In this document: piece after piece, positions 17,619 through 26,422 of the stretch
Layout of the letters: the number at the start of each line of letters is the position of its first letter
How positions within the stretch are numbered: the stretch's first letter is position 1
NCBI GenBank assembly: GCA_038319025.1
Contig: JBBQCW010000004.1
Span: 166,092-230,091 of the forward strand
Reading direction: 5' to 3'
DNA: 64,000 nt
Source of the DNA: JBBQCW01 sp038319025
GTDB taxonomy: Bacteria > Actinomycetota > Thermoleophilia > Solirubrobacterales > Solirubrobacteraceae
Made by a program: the position numbers and the translations under genes
Notes under the pieces: generated by a model
What the model saw: the letters and a program-made list of their open reading frames with translations, nothing else
The model's database searches: none
What the model was told of the DNA's origin: nothing

Positions 17619-19231
17619 GACGAGCGGACGGCCGTCCCCGCCGCGGGGAGCGCCGGTCCCGCGGTCGGCCCGTGGAAGCCATCGTCCGCTGGCTTCCCGA
17701 AGGGCGAGAGGGTCGCTACCCGCGCCATCGCCAGCTCACGCTGCCGCGTGATGAGCCAGAACGAAACGATGCCTCCCGCCGTCCAAAGGTACGGGCCGGT
17801 CGGCACGGTGGCCGTGATCGGGCTGGGGTAGTAAAGCGCGAGCATGCCGACCGCCGGAGCCACAATCGCCGCCAGCAGGAGACGCGCGTCGGGGTCGGGC
17901 TCGCGCCGGATCCGGGTAAACCCGAAGTAGGCGATCGTCAGGGTGAAGCCGACGATAAGGAGCAGCCCGGGGACACCGCCCTCCAGAGCCATGAACGAGA
18001 ACTCGCTCTCGGCATTCAGGGTGTTCGTCAGCGGTGAGCCGCCCGGCTGGCCCGCGGCGGGGCCGGCGACAGCCAGGCCGGCCCCCAGCGGGTAGTGCCG
18101 GATCGTGTTCCAAACGGTATCGGTGACGAAGCCCTTGCGCGATGCGTTCGTCGTCTGGATGAGGGAGGCGGGATCGAGCCCCTTGTACCGGAAGGACGAG
18201 GCGCCTTGGTCGGTAACGACGCTGCTGATAACGGCGTAACAGACCAGTCCCGCCACCGCGATGCCCATGACGGTCGCCGTTCGCTTTCGGGATGTGGCCG
18301 TCATCAGCGCGAACGCGATGACCGTGATCACTGCGCAGACAACGGCGCCGCGGCCCTGCGAGGTCAGGATCGCGACGGTCGCTCCGATCGCGAGCGCGAC
18401 AGCCAGCAACTGGTATCGAAGACGGCCCACGAGGGCGCACAGCGCAAAGGCGCCGGCGATGGCCAAAGCGCCGAACAGTCCGCCGGACCCTGCCTCGCTG
18501 CCCAATCCGAACGGCCGAACGCGCTCTTGCCCGCCTTCCGTGCTGAACGTGCGTGCACTACGGGTGAACGCATCCGTGCCGTTGACCCGGGCCTGGTAGC
18601 CGGGACCCCACTGGGCGAACTGCTCGGGGCTGAGGCCGAACTGTACGTAGCCCACGATGCCGTTGGCCGTGGCCACGATGAGCAGGATGATCACGAACAG
18701 CCGCAGCGAGCGAACGGTGCGCAGGTACGCAAAGGCGAGGAAGAAGAGCGGGATGAACTCCAGGTGCTGGCGCAGCCCGCCGAGCGAGTGGGCGAGCGTG
18801 CCCGCGTTGGGATTGAAGAGCTGCGCACAGATGAGCACGACAAACGCGATCGGCCAGGCCGCGAGCGGTGGCAGCACCCATTCGCGCCCCGTCACCTGGG
18901 CTCGCACGAGCAACCCGACGACCAGTGCGTAGAGCAGGATGTCCCGGACGATGCTTACCGCGGCCTGGCCGGTGGCCAGCTTCAGGTATCCGTCCAAGAG
19001 GCCCAGGTACAGCATGAACAGCGCGAGCGCCAGCAGCGTGTGCTTGGTGGCGGCGAACCAGGCGGAGCCGATCACCACGATCACACCGATCGTCCCGATC
19101 AGGATGCCCCTGGACTGCAGTACCGCGGTCAGCCCTATGGTGATCGTCGCGACGCACAGCCCAGCCACAACCTGGCCGATCCGCTCGTGGTGGCCGACCC
19201 AATGGAACGGTCGTGTCAGTAGTGCCTGCAC
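17615..19231 (-). CDS. O-antigen polymerase/ligase-like membrane protein (copy 2)
   Basis: 538 aa with about 11-12 hydrophobic segments. It has the Wzy_C-like long external loop (GFVTDTVWNTIRHYPLGAGL region) and ILTSQGRGAVVCAVI before it. It differs from the protein at 6996 in having no TPR tail. Starting at GTG 19231 leaves a 6-bp gap after the Wzc-like gene, so the two are cotranscribed and probably work together in chain polymerisation and length control. It converges with the GT2 gene, overlapping by the four bases of a shared CTAG. Confidence 0.82.
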   Translation of the reverse strand: MQALLTRPFHWVGHHERIGQVVAGLCVATITIGLTAVLQSRGILIGTIGVIVVIGSAWFAATKHTLLALALFMLYLGLLDGYLKLATGQAAVSIVRDILLYALVVGLLVRAQVTGREWVLPPLAAWPIAFVVLICAQLFNPNAGTLAHSLGGLRQHLEFIPLFFLAFAYLRTVRSLRLFVIILLIVATANGIVGYVQFGLSPEQFAQWGPGYQARVNGTDAFTRSARTFSTEGGQERVRPFGLGSEAGSGGLFGALAIAGAFALCALVGRLRYQLLAVALAIGATVAILTSQGRGAVVCAVITVIAFALMTATSRKRTATVMGIAVAGLVCYAVISSVVTDQGASSFRYKGLDPASLIQTTNASRKGFVTDTVWNTIRHYPLGAGLAVAGPAAGQPGGSPLTNTLNAESEFSFMALEGGVPGLLLIVGFTLTIAYFGFTRIRREPDPDARLLLAAIVAPAVGMLALYYPSPITATVPTGPYLWTAGGIVSFWLITRQRELAMARVATLSPFGKPADDGFHGPTAGPALPAAGTAVRSS

Positions 19232-19237
19232 GTGCGC

Positions 19238-20893
19238 TCAGGCCGACTGCTGCGCTTCGGCCTGTTTCTTCTGTGCCTTCTTCTGCTCCTTGTCCCCGTA
19301 GCCGTAGCCGTAGCCGTAGCGACCCGCGTAGCCGTAGCCGTAGCCGTAGCCAGACGCTTCGAACTGGGACAGGTCGTTGGCCACCACGCCTATCGGGCGG
19401 GCATCCGGGACCCGGGCGATGAACTCCACCAGTCGGCGGGAGGTGTCCCGGCTGGTCACACCCAGACGGGAGACGAGCAAGGTCGAGTCCGCATACCTTA
19501 GGAGCGGCACTGAGTCGGTGACCGACAGCAGGGGTGCTGAGTCGATAATCACGATGTCAAACTGCAGCTGCAGCTGATCGAGCAGTCGCACGACCTGTTC
19601 GGAGGCGAGTACGGCCGGGGGGTTGGCCGGTCGGGAACCGCTGAGCAGTAGCGCGACCGTACCCGCGTGCTCGGCCGCGGGGTCGCCGTTGGACGATCCG
19701 TTCGTGTCAGGAATGGGATGCGGGGTCATGCTGTCGATGGTCTCCAAGCCGGGGACCGCGACCGGGACCCACAGCATGACCTCGTCGAGGGTCGCCTCGC
19801 TCGTCAGCACCTCCGTAAGCCCCGGGCCCGGCTCGTGAGCAAATGAGCTGGACATGGCAGGGCGCCGAAGATCGGCTTCCACAACCACCACACGTTTGCC
19901 CGTTTCCCGGAACGCGATCGCGAGGTTGCGGGCGACCGTCGACTTCCCTTCGCCGGGGATGGCGCTACTGACGAGGATCACCTTCGCAGGGTGGTCGAGG
20001 TTTGCCAGCTCGATGTTGGTTCTCAACGATCGGAACGACTCCCGGAACACGGGGTGCACGGTGGCCATGCCATTCTCGACCGGGGTCGGCGACGGCGAAT
20101 GGGGCAGCACGGCCAGGAGCGGGAGCCCGTACGCCCGCTCGATGTCCTCGGGGCGCTTGATACGCCGGTCGAAGCGTTCGAAGCCAAAGGCCACCGCGCA
20201 GGCGAGGATCAGGCTGAGGACGAACGCGAACAGCGCGTTGCGCAGCGGCTTCGGCGACGTCGGCGAGATCGGCGCCACTGCGGGGTTCACCTGCTGTGCG
20301 CTCGTGGAGGGCACGGCGAGGGCCAGCTCTAGGCGGCGGATCTGATCGCCCAGCGTCTGCCGTACCTCCTTGTTCGACGAACTCTTGCCCAGCGCGTTCA
20401 GCTGGTCGTTGGCCACCTTGAGGGCCTTGGCGATGCGCAGCTGGTTTTGCTGCTTGGAGAGTCGGACGAACTCGTCGGCATAGCCGTTGGCGATATCTGC
20501 TGCCTGCTGAGGAATGGGCGAGCGCGCGCTTATCGAAACGAAGTCCTCGCCGCTGCGGGCGGTGATGGTCACCGACGAGAGCAGCTGCCCGGCGGTCCCC
20601 GGGTACCCGGTCTCCTTCTTGACTCGCGCGGCGATGTCACGGCTGTAGAGCAGCGCGGCTTGGTTCTGCACGGCACGGTCGGAGCTCTGCGAAGCCTGAA
20701 CACCCGACACTGGATCGCCCGGATCCTTCGTGTAAACCAGCGTGTCGGCGTCGTACACCTTTGCCTGCTGGTTGTAATAGGTGTAGACCCCGGCCGTGGC
20801 GACGATGACCGCAACGAGGATCAGCCATTTCCGCTGCCAGACCGGCCGGATGTAGTCGGCGAAACGTGGCTTCTGCGTTGCGTCAGTGTCCAC
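19238..20893 (-). CDS. Wzc-like polysaccharide co-polymerase / BY-type tyrosine autokinase
   Basis: 551 aa. An N-terminal Wzz domain (one membrane helix near residue 25-45, external loop, second helix near residue 225-245) is fused to a P-loop kinase domain: Walker A PGEGKST with Lys317, Walker A' VVVVEADLRRP, and Walker B FDIVIIDSAP. The C-terminus has a tyrosine cluster of eight Tyr alternating with Gly (Tyr516-522 and Tyr526-532), then a Lys/Gln-rich tail. Such kinases autophosphorylate the cluster to control capsule chain length; the CpsB-like enzyme at 3190 is the probable phosphatase. The start is GTG 20893, 6 nt after a good AAGGAG ribosome binding site, so this mRNA has a leader. Forms an operon with the polymerase. 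Confidence 0.9.
   Translation of the reverse strand: MDTDATQKPRFADYIRPVWQRKWLILVAVIVATAGVYTYYNQQAKVYDADTLVYTKDPGDPVSGVQASQSSDRAVQNQAALLYSRDIAARVKKETGYPGTAGQLLSSVTITARSGEDFVSISARSPIPQQAADIANGYADEFVRLSKQQNQLRIAKALKVANDQLNALGKSSSNKEVRQTLGDQIRRLELALAVPSTSAQQVNPAVAPISPTSPKPLRNALFAFVLSLILACAVAFGFERFDRRIKRPEDIERAYGLPLLAVLPHSPSPTPVENGMATVHPVFRESFRSLRTNIELANLDHPAKVILVSSAIPGEGKSTVARNLAIAFRETGKRVVVVEADLRRPAMSSSFAHEPGPGLTEVLTSEATLDEVMLWVPVAVPGLETIDSMTPHPIPDTNGSSNGDPAAEHAGTVALLLSGSRPANPPAVLASEQVVRLLDQLQLQFDIVIIDSAPLLSVTDSVPLLRYADSTLLVSRLGVTSRDTSRRLVEFIARVPDARPIGVVANDLSQFEASGYGYGYGYAGRYGYGYGYGDKEQKKAQKKQAEAQQSA
19298..19351. repeat. two 24-bp blocks of 6-bp repeats encoding (Tyr-Gly)n
   Basis: On the plus strand GTAGCC repeats four times at 19328-19351, and GTAGCC three times plus GTAGCG at 19298-19321, with a 6-bp spacer. 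This encodes the tyrosine cluster of the Wzc-like kinase. Unit length is a multiple of three, so slippage would change the number of phosphorylation sites without a frameshift. Confidence 0.85.
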
Positions 20894-20899
20894 CTAGGA

Positions 20900-20905
20900 C
20901 TCCTT
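20900..20905 (-). promoter_or_regulatory. ribosome binding site AAGGAG of the Wzc-like gene
   Basis: AAGGAG on the minus strand lies 6 nt before the GTG at 20893, the clearest Shine-Dalgarno site I noticed in the window, and fixes this start. Confidence 0.7.
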
Positions 20906-21027
20906 GTTGGTCCGCGCTTGGCGGCCCCACGCATGTGCACGGGGGTGCCACCGAGTGAGTTGGACTGGGGAATGTTCGCACATCACGCCCGGCTGCCTCT
21001 TCCGGCTCGCCTTCTCGCTTCGCTCGG

Positions 21028-21033
21028 TACATT
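21028..21033 (+). promoter_or_regulatory. -10 element TACATT upstream of tiny ORF and double GT4
   Basis: TACATT ends 6 nt before the GTG of a 16-codon frame at 21040. The double-GT4 gene itself has no such element at its likely start, so transcription probably begins at 21040. Confidence 0.5.
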
Positions 21034-21039
21034 GGACGC

Positions 21040-21090
21040 GTGAACAGCAGCGGTCGCGCTACCGAGCAGATCTGGAACTCCGCCGGGTGA
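21040..21090 (+). CDS. putative 16-aa leader ORF coupled to double GT4
   Basis: GTG at 21040 opens MNSSGRATEQIWNSAG, whose TGA (21088-21090) overlaps the GTG start of the following gene as GTGA. A TACATT lies 6 nt upstream. Leaderless initiation here followed by termination-reinitiation would explain how the GT gene, which lacks a clear ribosome binding site, is translated. Prediction only; no homology is known to me. Confidence 0.35.
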   Translation: MNSSGRATEQIWNSAG

Positions 21091-23459
21091 ACGGGGACGA
21101 GCAGGCCGTGGATCGCGACCGAGTGCCGCGGATCCTCATGCTCGGCAAGGGGTGGTTTCCCGAGCAGCTCGGCGGTCTCGACCGGATGTATCGCGACCTG
21201 TTCGAGGCGCTGCCCGAGGCGGCAGCTCACGGGGTGGTAATCGGCCCGGCCCAAGACTCTCCGCCGGGCATCCACGCGGTCTCGCGCCATGACGCTCCGA
21301 TGATGCGGCGGCTGGTTGGGTACTGGCGGGCGGTGGACCGGGACGCCTACGCGTGCGAAGTGATCGACGCCCACTTCGCCCTCTATGCCATGCCTTCAAC
21401 GTTCGCCGGACGTGCGCGCCACCGCCCCTGGGTGGTCCACTTTCAAGGGCCATGGGCGGCGGAGGCCCAGGTGCAGGGCGATCGGTCGCCATGGCGCTAC
21501 CACGTCCGGCGCGCCGTTGAGCGACGGGTCTACGCTCGCGCCGACCGGATCCTCGTCCTTACCTCTGCCTTCCGACAGGAGGTCGTGACGCGCTACCGGC
21601 TGGTCCCGTGGAACGTCGTGGTCGTGCCCCCGGGCGTGGACCTCGAGGGCTTCAGTGCTGGGGATCGGGCGCAGGCGCGCGCTTCGCTGGATATCGAACC
21701 GGGCGCGTTTCTGGCGGTCTGCGTGCGTCGTCTGGTTCCGCGTATGGGCATCGAAGCGTTGCTGGACGCCTGGCGGTTGGCGCTCGACGGCGGGCTCCCG
21801 GAGGGCGCTCGCCTGCTGATTGCCGGCGACGGCGTCTCCCGGGAGGCGCTGGACGCCCGCATCCAAAGGCTCCGCCTGGGCGGCTCCGTGCGCCTTCTCG
21901 GCCGTGTCGAAGAAGCCCACCTGCTCGCGCTGTACCGCGCGGCCGATGTCGGTGTCGTGCCCACCCTCTCGCAAGAGGGCTTTGGCCTCATCGTCATCGA
22001 GGCCGCTGCATGTGGCACGCCGAGCATCGTCACCTCGGCTGGCGGGCTACCTGAGGTCGTGGCCGGACTCGACCCCACCCTCGTCGTTCCGCCGGATGAC
22101 CCCCCGGCGCTGGCCCGGCGAATCCGCGCCGCCCACGACGGGCGCCTGCCGGATCGCGCAGCGGCGCGCTCGTACGCCGAGCGGTTCTCCTGGCTGGAGA
22201 TGGCGGGCCGCCGGGAGGTGATCTACAAGGATGTCGCGGCGGGGACGGCTGACCGACGGTTGCGCGTGGTCTACCTCGACCACGTCGGGCAACTCTCCGG
22301 TGGCGAGCTGGCGCTCCTGCGCCTGCTTTCGCACCTCCACGACGTCAACGCCCACGTGATCCTCTTCGAGGACGGTCCGTTCGCCGAACGGCTGAACCAG
22401 GCGTGCATCTCGGTGGAGATATTCCCGCTGGCCCCCGAAGTCGGAGGGATCCGCAAGGACGATGTCGCGCCCGGCCGCCTCCCGTTCGGCGTCGCGTGGC
22501 GAACGGTGGCCTACACCGCACGGCTCTCGTGGCGCCTACGTCAGCTGCGGCCGGACGTCGTGCACACGAACTCGCTCAAGGCCGGGTTCATCGGCAGCGT
22601 CGCCGCGCGCCTGGCGGGGCTCCCCGTGGTCTGGCACCTACGCGACCGCCTCGCCGACGACTACCTCCCCGGCCCCGCCGTGTCGCTGATGCGCTGGTGG
22701 GTCCGGATCTTCGCCACGCGGGTGATCGCCAACTCGGCCAACACTGCCGAGACCCTGCACACGACGCGCTGGTCATTTCTACGGCGGTTTGCCAGCATCA
22801 TTCCCGAGGTTTCCGTGATCCCGGCCCCGCTGGAGGCCATCGGGCCTGTCAAGCCCACCAACGGCTCGCGTCACTTCACCGTCGGCATGGTTGGCCGGCT
22901 CACCCCTTGGAAGGGACAGGACATCTTTCTACGGGCCTTTGCGGAGGCCTTTCCTGACGGAGACGAGCGAGCGGTGATCGCCGGCTCCGCGATGTTCGGG
23001 GATGCCGAAGAGGCATACGCCGCGGGCCTGAGGACCCTCACCGAAGAGCTGGGGATAGCCGACCGGGTGGAATGGCGCGGGTTCGTCGACGATGTCCCGG
23101 GCGAGCTTGCCGGGTTCGACGTGCTCGTGCACGCCTCACGTGTGGCCGAACCGTTCGGCCAGGTTGTTCTCGAGGGCCTTGCCGCCGGCGTCGTTGTGGT
23201 GGCGGCCGACGACGGAGGGCCTCGCGAGATCATCCGCACCGGGTACAACGGGCTGCTGTGCCCGCCTGGCGACGTCGGGGCTTACGCCCACGCACTCCGA
23301 GAGCTGCGCGAAGACGAGGCGCTGCGGGAGGTGCTGGTGACGCGCGGGCGCGAGCGCGCCGCCGATTTCGCGCCGGAGATCGTTACCCGGCAGCTGATGG
23401 CCACCTACGAGGCCGTGCTGCGCGACCGCGGCCAGAGCGCGCGGACTGGGGGCCGATGA
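21087..23459 (+). CDS. tandem fusion of two GT4-family glycosyltransferases
   Basis: 790 aa from the GTG at 21087, carrying two complete GT-B enzymes. Domain 1 (about residues 15-390) starts ILMLGKGWFPEQLGGLDRMY and has its EX7E-type site in SQEGFGLIVIEAAACGTP. Domain 2 (about 400-785) starts VVYLDHVGQLSGGELALL, has VGMVGRLTPWKGQD and AEPFGQVVLEGLAAG. Single GT4s are usually 350-420 aa, so this is a true fusion and could add two successive sugars. The frame is open to 20904 upstream, but that part lacks domain character and includes the promoter. It is divergent from the Wzc-like gene. Confidence 0.82.
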   Translation: MNGDEQAVDRDRVPRILMLGKGWFPEQLGGLDRMYRDLFEALPEAAAHGVVIGPAQDSPPGIHAVSRHDAPMMRRLVGYWRAVDRDAYACEVIDAHFALYAMPSTFAGRARHRPWVVHFQGPWAAEAQVQGDRSPWRYHVRRAVERRVYARADRILVLTSAFRQEVVTRYRLVPWNVVVVPPGVDLEGFSAGDRAQARASLDIEPGAFLAVCVRRLVPRMGIEALLDAWRLALDGGLPEGARLLIAGDGVSREALDARIQRLRLGGSVRLLGRVEEAHLLALYRAADVGVVPTLSQEGFGLIVIEAAACGTPSIVTSAGGLPEVVAGLDPTLVVPPDDPPALARRIRAAHDGRLPDRAAARSYAERFSWLEMAGRREVIYKDVAAGTADRRLRVVYLDHVGQLSGGELALLRLLSHLHDVNAHVILFEDGPFAERLNQACISVEIFPLAPEVGGIRKDDVAPGRLPFGVAWRTVAYTARLSWRLRQLRPDVVHTNSLKAGFIGSVAARLAGLPVVWHLRDRLADDYLPGPAVSLMRWWVRIFATRVIANSANTAETLHTTRWSFLRRFASIIPEVSVIPAPLEAIGPVKPTNGSRHFTVGMVGRLTPWKGQDIFLRAFAEAFPDGDERAVIAGSAMFGDAEEAYAAGLRTLTEELGIADRVEWRGFVDDVPGELAGFDVLVHASRVAEPFGQVVLEGLAAGVVVVAADDGGPREIIRTGYNGLLCPPGDVGAYAHALRELREDEALREVLVTRGRERAADFAPEIVTRQLMATYEAVLRDRGQSARTGGR

Positions 23460-23525
23460 AGCTCGATGCCAGCATCCGCGTCGGGGGGCAGGCATGAAGT
23501 CGAGAGAATCGCCCCACGGCACGTC

Positions 23526-24602
23526 CTACCCATGCTGAAAATCGGAGATGGCGCGCATGATGCCGCGCTGAAAGGCCTGTGTCGAGAATCTGCGCGCGTT
23601 ATTGCAGGCGTCCTGGGGCAGCAGCTCGTCGATGTCCGGCGAGCGCATGGCCGCCGCCAGCGCGGCCACGTCGCCTTGGGGAACGAAGAGTCCGGTCTGG
23701 CTCTCGAGCACCGTCTCGCGAGCGCCTCCGCCGTCGGCAGCGATCACCGGCCGGCCCGAGGCCTGCGCCTCGACCGCGGTGATGCCGAACTCCTCCACGT
23801 TGGGCATCACCAAGGCGCGTGCGCGCGAATAGAGGCGGGCGAGCGATTCGTCGTCGATTCGGCCCAGGAACGTCGCGCTTGCACCGTACTCGGCCCGCAG
23901 CCGCGACTCGTCGGCCCCGCTCCCCACCACAGTGATCGGTACGCCGGCGACGCGGGCTGCCTCCAGGGCCACGTCGATCCGCTTATGGCGGACGAGCTCG
24001 CCCACCACGAGGAAGAAGTCCTCGGGCTCACCGGGAGCGAACCGCTCGAGTTCGACCGGGGGATGCAAGATCGGGGCATCCCGGCCCCAGTACCGGTGGA
24101 TCCGTTCTTGAGACAGTCGACTGATCGCAACGTAATGCGTGTCGCGCTGCGCTGCCGCGTGATCCCAGGCGCGGATTCGGTCGAGCGAACGGCGAACGAG
24201 CGGACGAGCAAGTCGCGGCGCTTGCGCGACGCCCGCGTCCTGCTCGTACCACGCGTATCGAAAAGGGGTGTAGCAGTAGCAGACGTGCAGTGCATCGGGG
24301 TCGGGCCGTACACCGTGTGCAAAAGCGCTGGAGCTGGACAGGACGACGTCGTGGCCCGTCACCGTAAGCCGCTCCACAGCCGCGGGCAGCACCGGGAGCA
24401 GGGCCTTGAAGGTTCGCTGGCGTGCCCCGAGCCTCTGGATCGGGGAGGTGGAGATCGGGTGGCCGGTCAGGCGATCGCCGAAGACGTCTTCGTCGTACAG
24501 CAGGGTCGCCACCGGCGCGCCCGGGAACAGGTCGCACATGGCGGCGAACGAGCGCTCGGCGCCCCGCATGACGAGCAGGTAGTCGTGGACAAGGACGGTC
24601 AT
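23526..24602 (-). CDS. GT4-family glycosyltransferase
   Basis: 358 aa. N-terminal VLVHDYLLVMRGAERSFAAM (acceptor side, with the glycine of the usual GG loop replaced by RG), a middle YCYTPFRYAWYEQDA motif typical of mannosyltransferase-like GT4s, then FFLVVGELVRHKRIDVAL and PNVEEFGITAVEAQASGRP as the donor site. It lies 116 bp downstream of the FkbM gene at 24719 on the same strand and may be in one unit with it and the PAP2 gene. Confidence 0.83.
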   Translation of the reverse strand: MTVLVHDYLLVMRGAERSFAAMCDLFPGAPVATLLYDEDVFGDRLTGHPISTSPIQRLGARQRTFKALLPVLPAAVERLTVTGHDVVLSSSSAFAHGVRPDPDALHVCYCYTPFRYAWYEQDAGVAQAPRLARPLVRRSLDRIRAWDHAAAQRDTHYVAISRLSQERIHRYWGRDAPILHPPVELERFAPGEPEDFFLVVGELVRHKRIDVALEAARVAGVPITVVGSGADESRLRAEYGASATFLGRIDDESLARLYSRARALVMPNVEEFGITAVEAQASGRPVIAADGGGARETVLESQTGLFVPQGDVAALAAAMRSPDIDELLPQDACNNARRFSTQAFQRGIMRAISDFQHG

Positions 24603-24718
24603 AGGGCAGGGCGGCCACCGGGAACCCTAACCAGGACGGCGCACAATCCGGTGCTGGCTGATGACTTCGGCCCTTGCGGGACCGGTTAAGGCCGTCGCGG
24701 GCGTCACCCAGGTCCAGA

Positions 24719-25669
24719 TCAGTCCCAGGCGGCGGTTGGAACTGGGGCGGTATCGCCGAGGCCGGTGGTCGGCCCGCCGCGCATCCGGCAGGGCACGCGT
24801 TCGGCCGGGGACAACAGTAAGTCCTCGAGCGTCGTCTCACCCCGACCCAGCGGTCGTAACTCCAGACGGCGCCTAGCACTCCACGGGCGAATACGGACGC
24901 CGTCCACCGCGAATACCTCGTAGTCGAGGTCACGGAGATCGTCCAGCAACCTCCCGAGATCATCGCCGCGATCGGCAAGCCAGTATGTGTTGAACTCCCC
25001 GAAGATCACCGGCCGATCGCGGGCAATCGTCTCCCAGGCACCGCGCAGTACACGGACCTCGAACCCTTCGACGTCGATCTTCACGGCGCTGATCGGTGCG
25101 GTCAAAGCCACTTGGTCGAGAATGCCGACAGGAACGTCGACTCCGTCCCCGGGTTTGAGCAGCACGGCCGCGTTGCCGACCTCCCCTCGCCCCTGCTCGT
25201 GGATCTCCATCCGCGCCATGCCGGGCTCGTCGCCGAGCGCGGTCTCGTGCAGCACGACGACGTCGGCGAGACCGTTGATGTCGATGTTGCGCCGGACCCA
25301 TGCGATGTTGCCGGGGAACGGTTCGAAGGCGTGCACGACCGAACCGCACCGACTCGCGGCACGACCGAGCGGCACAGTCCACAACCCGAGCGCCGCCCCG
25401 ATGTCCAGCACCGTGGTTTCGGGCTGGACAAATTGCGTCAGTAGCTGTTGGAACTGGCGGTCGTAGTGTCCGGCGAAGGCCGCCGCCCAGGTCATCTTCG
25501 ACGACACGGGAAGCACGAAGCGACCACCGTCGGCCAGCGTCACCTCCCATGCGCCGCCGAGACGGCCGGCTGCGTGCTGGCGCTCCATAAGTCGCCAGGC
25601 CAGGTCGACCTTTCCCCGGACGTCCGGAAGCCTTCTTGACAGACGACCGAGCCCCTCGCACCACTCCAT
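24719..25669 (-). CDS. FkbM-family methyltransferase (copy 5)
   Basis: 316 aa. Motif I VLDIGAALGLWTVPLG, second motif HAFEPFPGN, hallmark VKIDVEGFEVRVLRGA, then an acidic FGEFNTYW segment. It is one of the longer FkbM copies, with an extra N-terminal ~75 residues. TAGACT 6 nt before its ATG overlaps the stop codon of the PAP2 gene upstream, giving it a private promoter in an otherwise contiguous unit. Confidence 0.84.
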   Translation of the reverse strand: MEWCEGLGRLSRRLPDVRGKVDLAWRLMERQHAAGRLGGAWEVTLADGGRFVLPVSSKMTWAAAFAGHYDRQFQQLLTQFVQPETTVLDIGAALGLWTVPLGRAASRCGSVVHAFEPFPGNIAWVRRNIDINGLADVVVLHETALGDEPGMARMEIHEQGRGEVGNAAVLLKPGDGVDVPVGILDQVALTAPISAVKIDVEGFEVRVLRGAWETIARDRPVIFGEFNTYWLADRGDDLGRLLDDLRDLDYEVFAVDGVRIRPWSARRRLELRPLGRGETTLEDLLLSPAERVPCRMRGGPTTGLGDTAPVPTAAWD

Positions 25670-25675
25670 GGCGCG

Positions 25676-25681
25676 AGTCTA
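25676..25681 (-). promoter_or_regulatory. -10 element TAGACT embedded in the PAP2 stop codon
   Basis: TAGACT ends 6 nt before the ATG at 25669; its first three bases are the TAG stop of the PAP2 gene (25679-25681). Confidence 0.5.
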
Positions 25682-26338
25682 GAGCTGCGCGCGCTCCTGC
25701 GGGAAGTTCCGATCGAAGGCTTGTATTACCAGCAGCGTGAGGCAGAGCCACGCCCCGCCGAGGCAGTAGCCGGCGAGCACGTCGCTCGGCTGATGCACGG
25801 ACAGCATGAGCATTGAAGGACCCATCAGCACGATGAGCAGGATCATGATCGCCGTGACCTCTCGCCGTCCCGTTCTCCACCCGACCACGGCCAGGTATCC
25901 GAAGACTGCGGTGGCGTAGACAACATGCCCGCTCGGGAAGTTCGCCAGGGCATCCTGGCCAAGCCGGGCTATCTCCGCTGGAGTGGGACCCACGATCGAC
26001 TTGGCTGCCTCGGCGACGAGCACCGCGGCCGACGCAAACACGATCCCGGCGGCCGAGCATCGGCCCACGTTGCGCCACAGGATGGCGACCCCGATCAGGA
26101 CTGTGATGAGCGCGACCACGCCCCGGGCCAGCGCCCCCATGAATCCGGAGATCGCCTGCAGCGGCGCATGCGCCTCCCAGGCGACGTACAACTGCTGGGC
26201 CAGCCAACGCTCCCCCGGCAGTGCCCCCGACTGCACCCAGACGCCGATGACCAGGCAGGCCGCCGCCAGCACCAAGCCGATGAGGACGAGCAAGGCTCGG
26301 CTCTCGGTCGCGCCGTCAGCGGGGATGAGGTGTCGCAT
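25679..26338 (-). CDS. PAP2-family membrane phosphatase
   Basis: 219 aa with about five membrane helices. The PAP2 signature is seen as FPSGH near residue 138 and VHQPSDVLAG near 182; the first motif is partly degenerate (KSIVGPTP instead of KxxxxxxRP) and the Arg of the third motif is absent. The family removes phosphate from lipid phosphates, and in a glycan locus undecaprenyl diphosphate recycling is the natural guess. The degenerate motifs make activity less certain. TACTGT lies 8 nt before the ATG. Confidence 0.78.
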   Translation of the reverse strand: MRHLIPADGATESRALLVLIGLVLAAACLVIGVWVQSGALPGERWLAQQLYVAWEAHAPLQAISGFMGALARGVVALITVLIGVAILWRNVGRCSAAGIVFASAAVLVAEAAKSIVGPTPAEIARLGQDALANFPSGHVVYATAVFGYLAVVGWRTGRREVTAIMILLIVLMGPSMLMLSVHQPSDVLAGYCLGGAWLCLTLLVIQAFDRNFPQERAQL

Positions 26339-26346
26339 CTCGCCCG

Positions 26347-26352
26347 ACAGTA
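26347..26352 (-). promoter_or_regulatory. -10 element TACTGT for PAP2 gene
   Basis: TACTGT on the minus strand ends 8 nt before the ATG at 26338, in an 84-bp divergent intergenic region shared with the FkbM gene at 26423. Confidence 0.5.
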
Positions 26353-26410
26353 TTAGTGACCGGAACGAGAGCCCTGCCCGCGCCCACGCCGGCGTGGGCG
26401 CGGATGGAGG

Positions 26411-26416
26411 TATCTT
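26411..26416 (+). promoter_or_regulatory. -10 element TATCTT for FkbM at 26423
   Basis: TATCTT ends 6 nt before the GTG at 26423, supporting that start over later in-frame codons. Confidence 0.55.
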
Positions 26417-26422
26417 GGCCGC

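Noticed and set aside
18095..19222. 375-codon plus-strand frame
   Set aside because: It is antisense to the Wzy/WaaL-like gene, with a composition typical of frame shadows.
20904..21086. longer N-terminus for the double GT4
   Set aside because: This part holds the likely -10 and tiny ORF, and the peptide is not GT-like.
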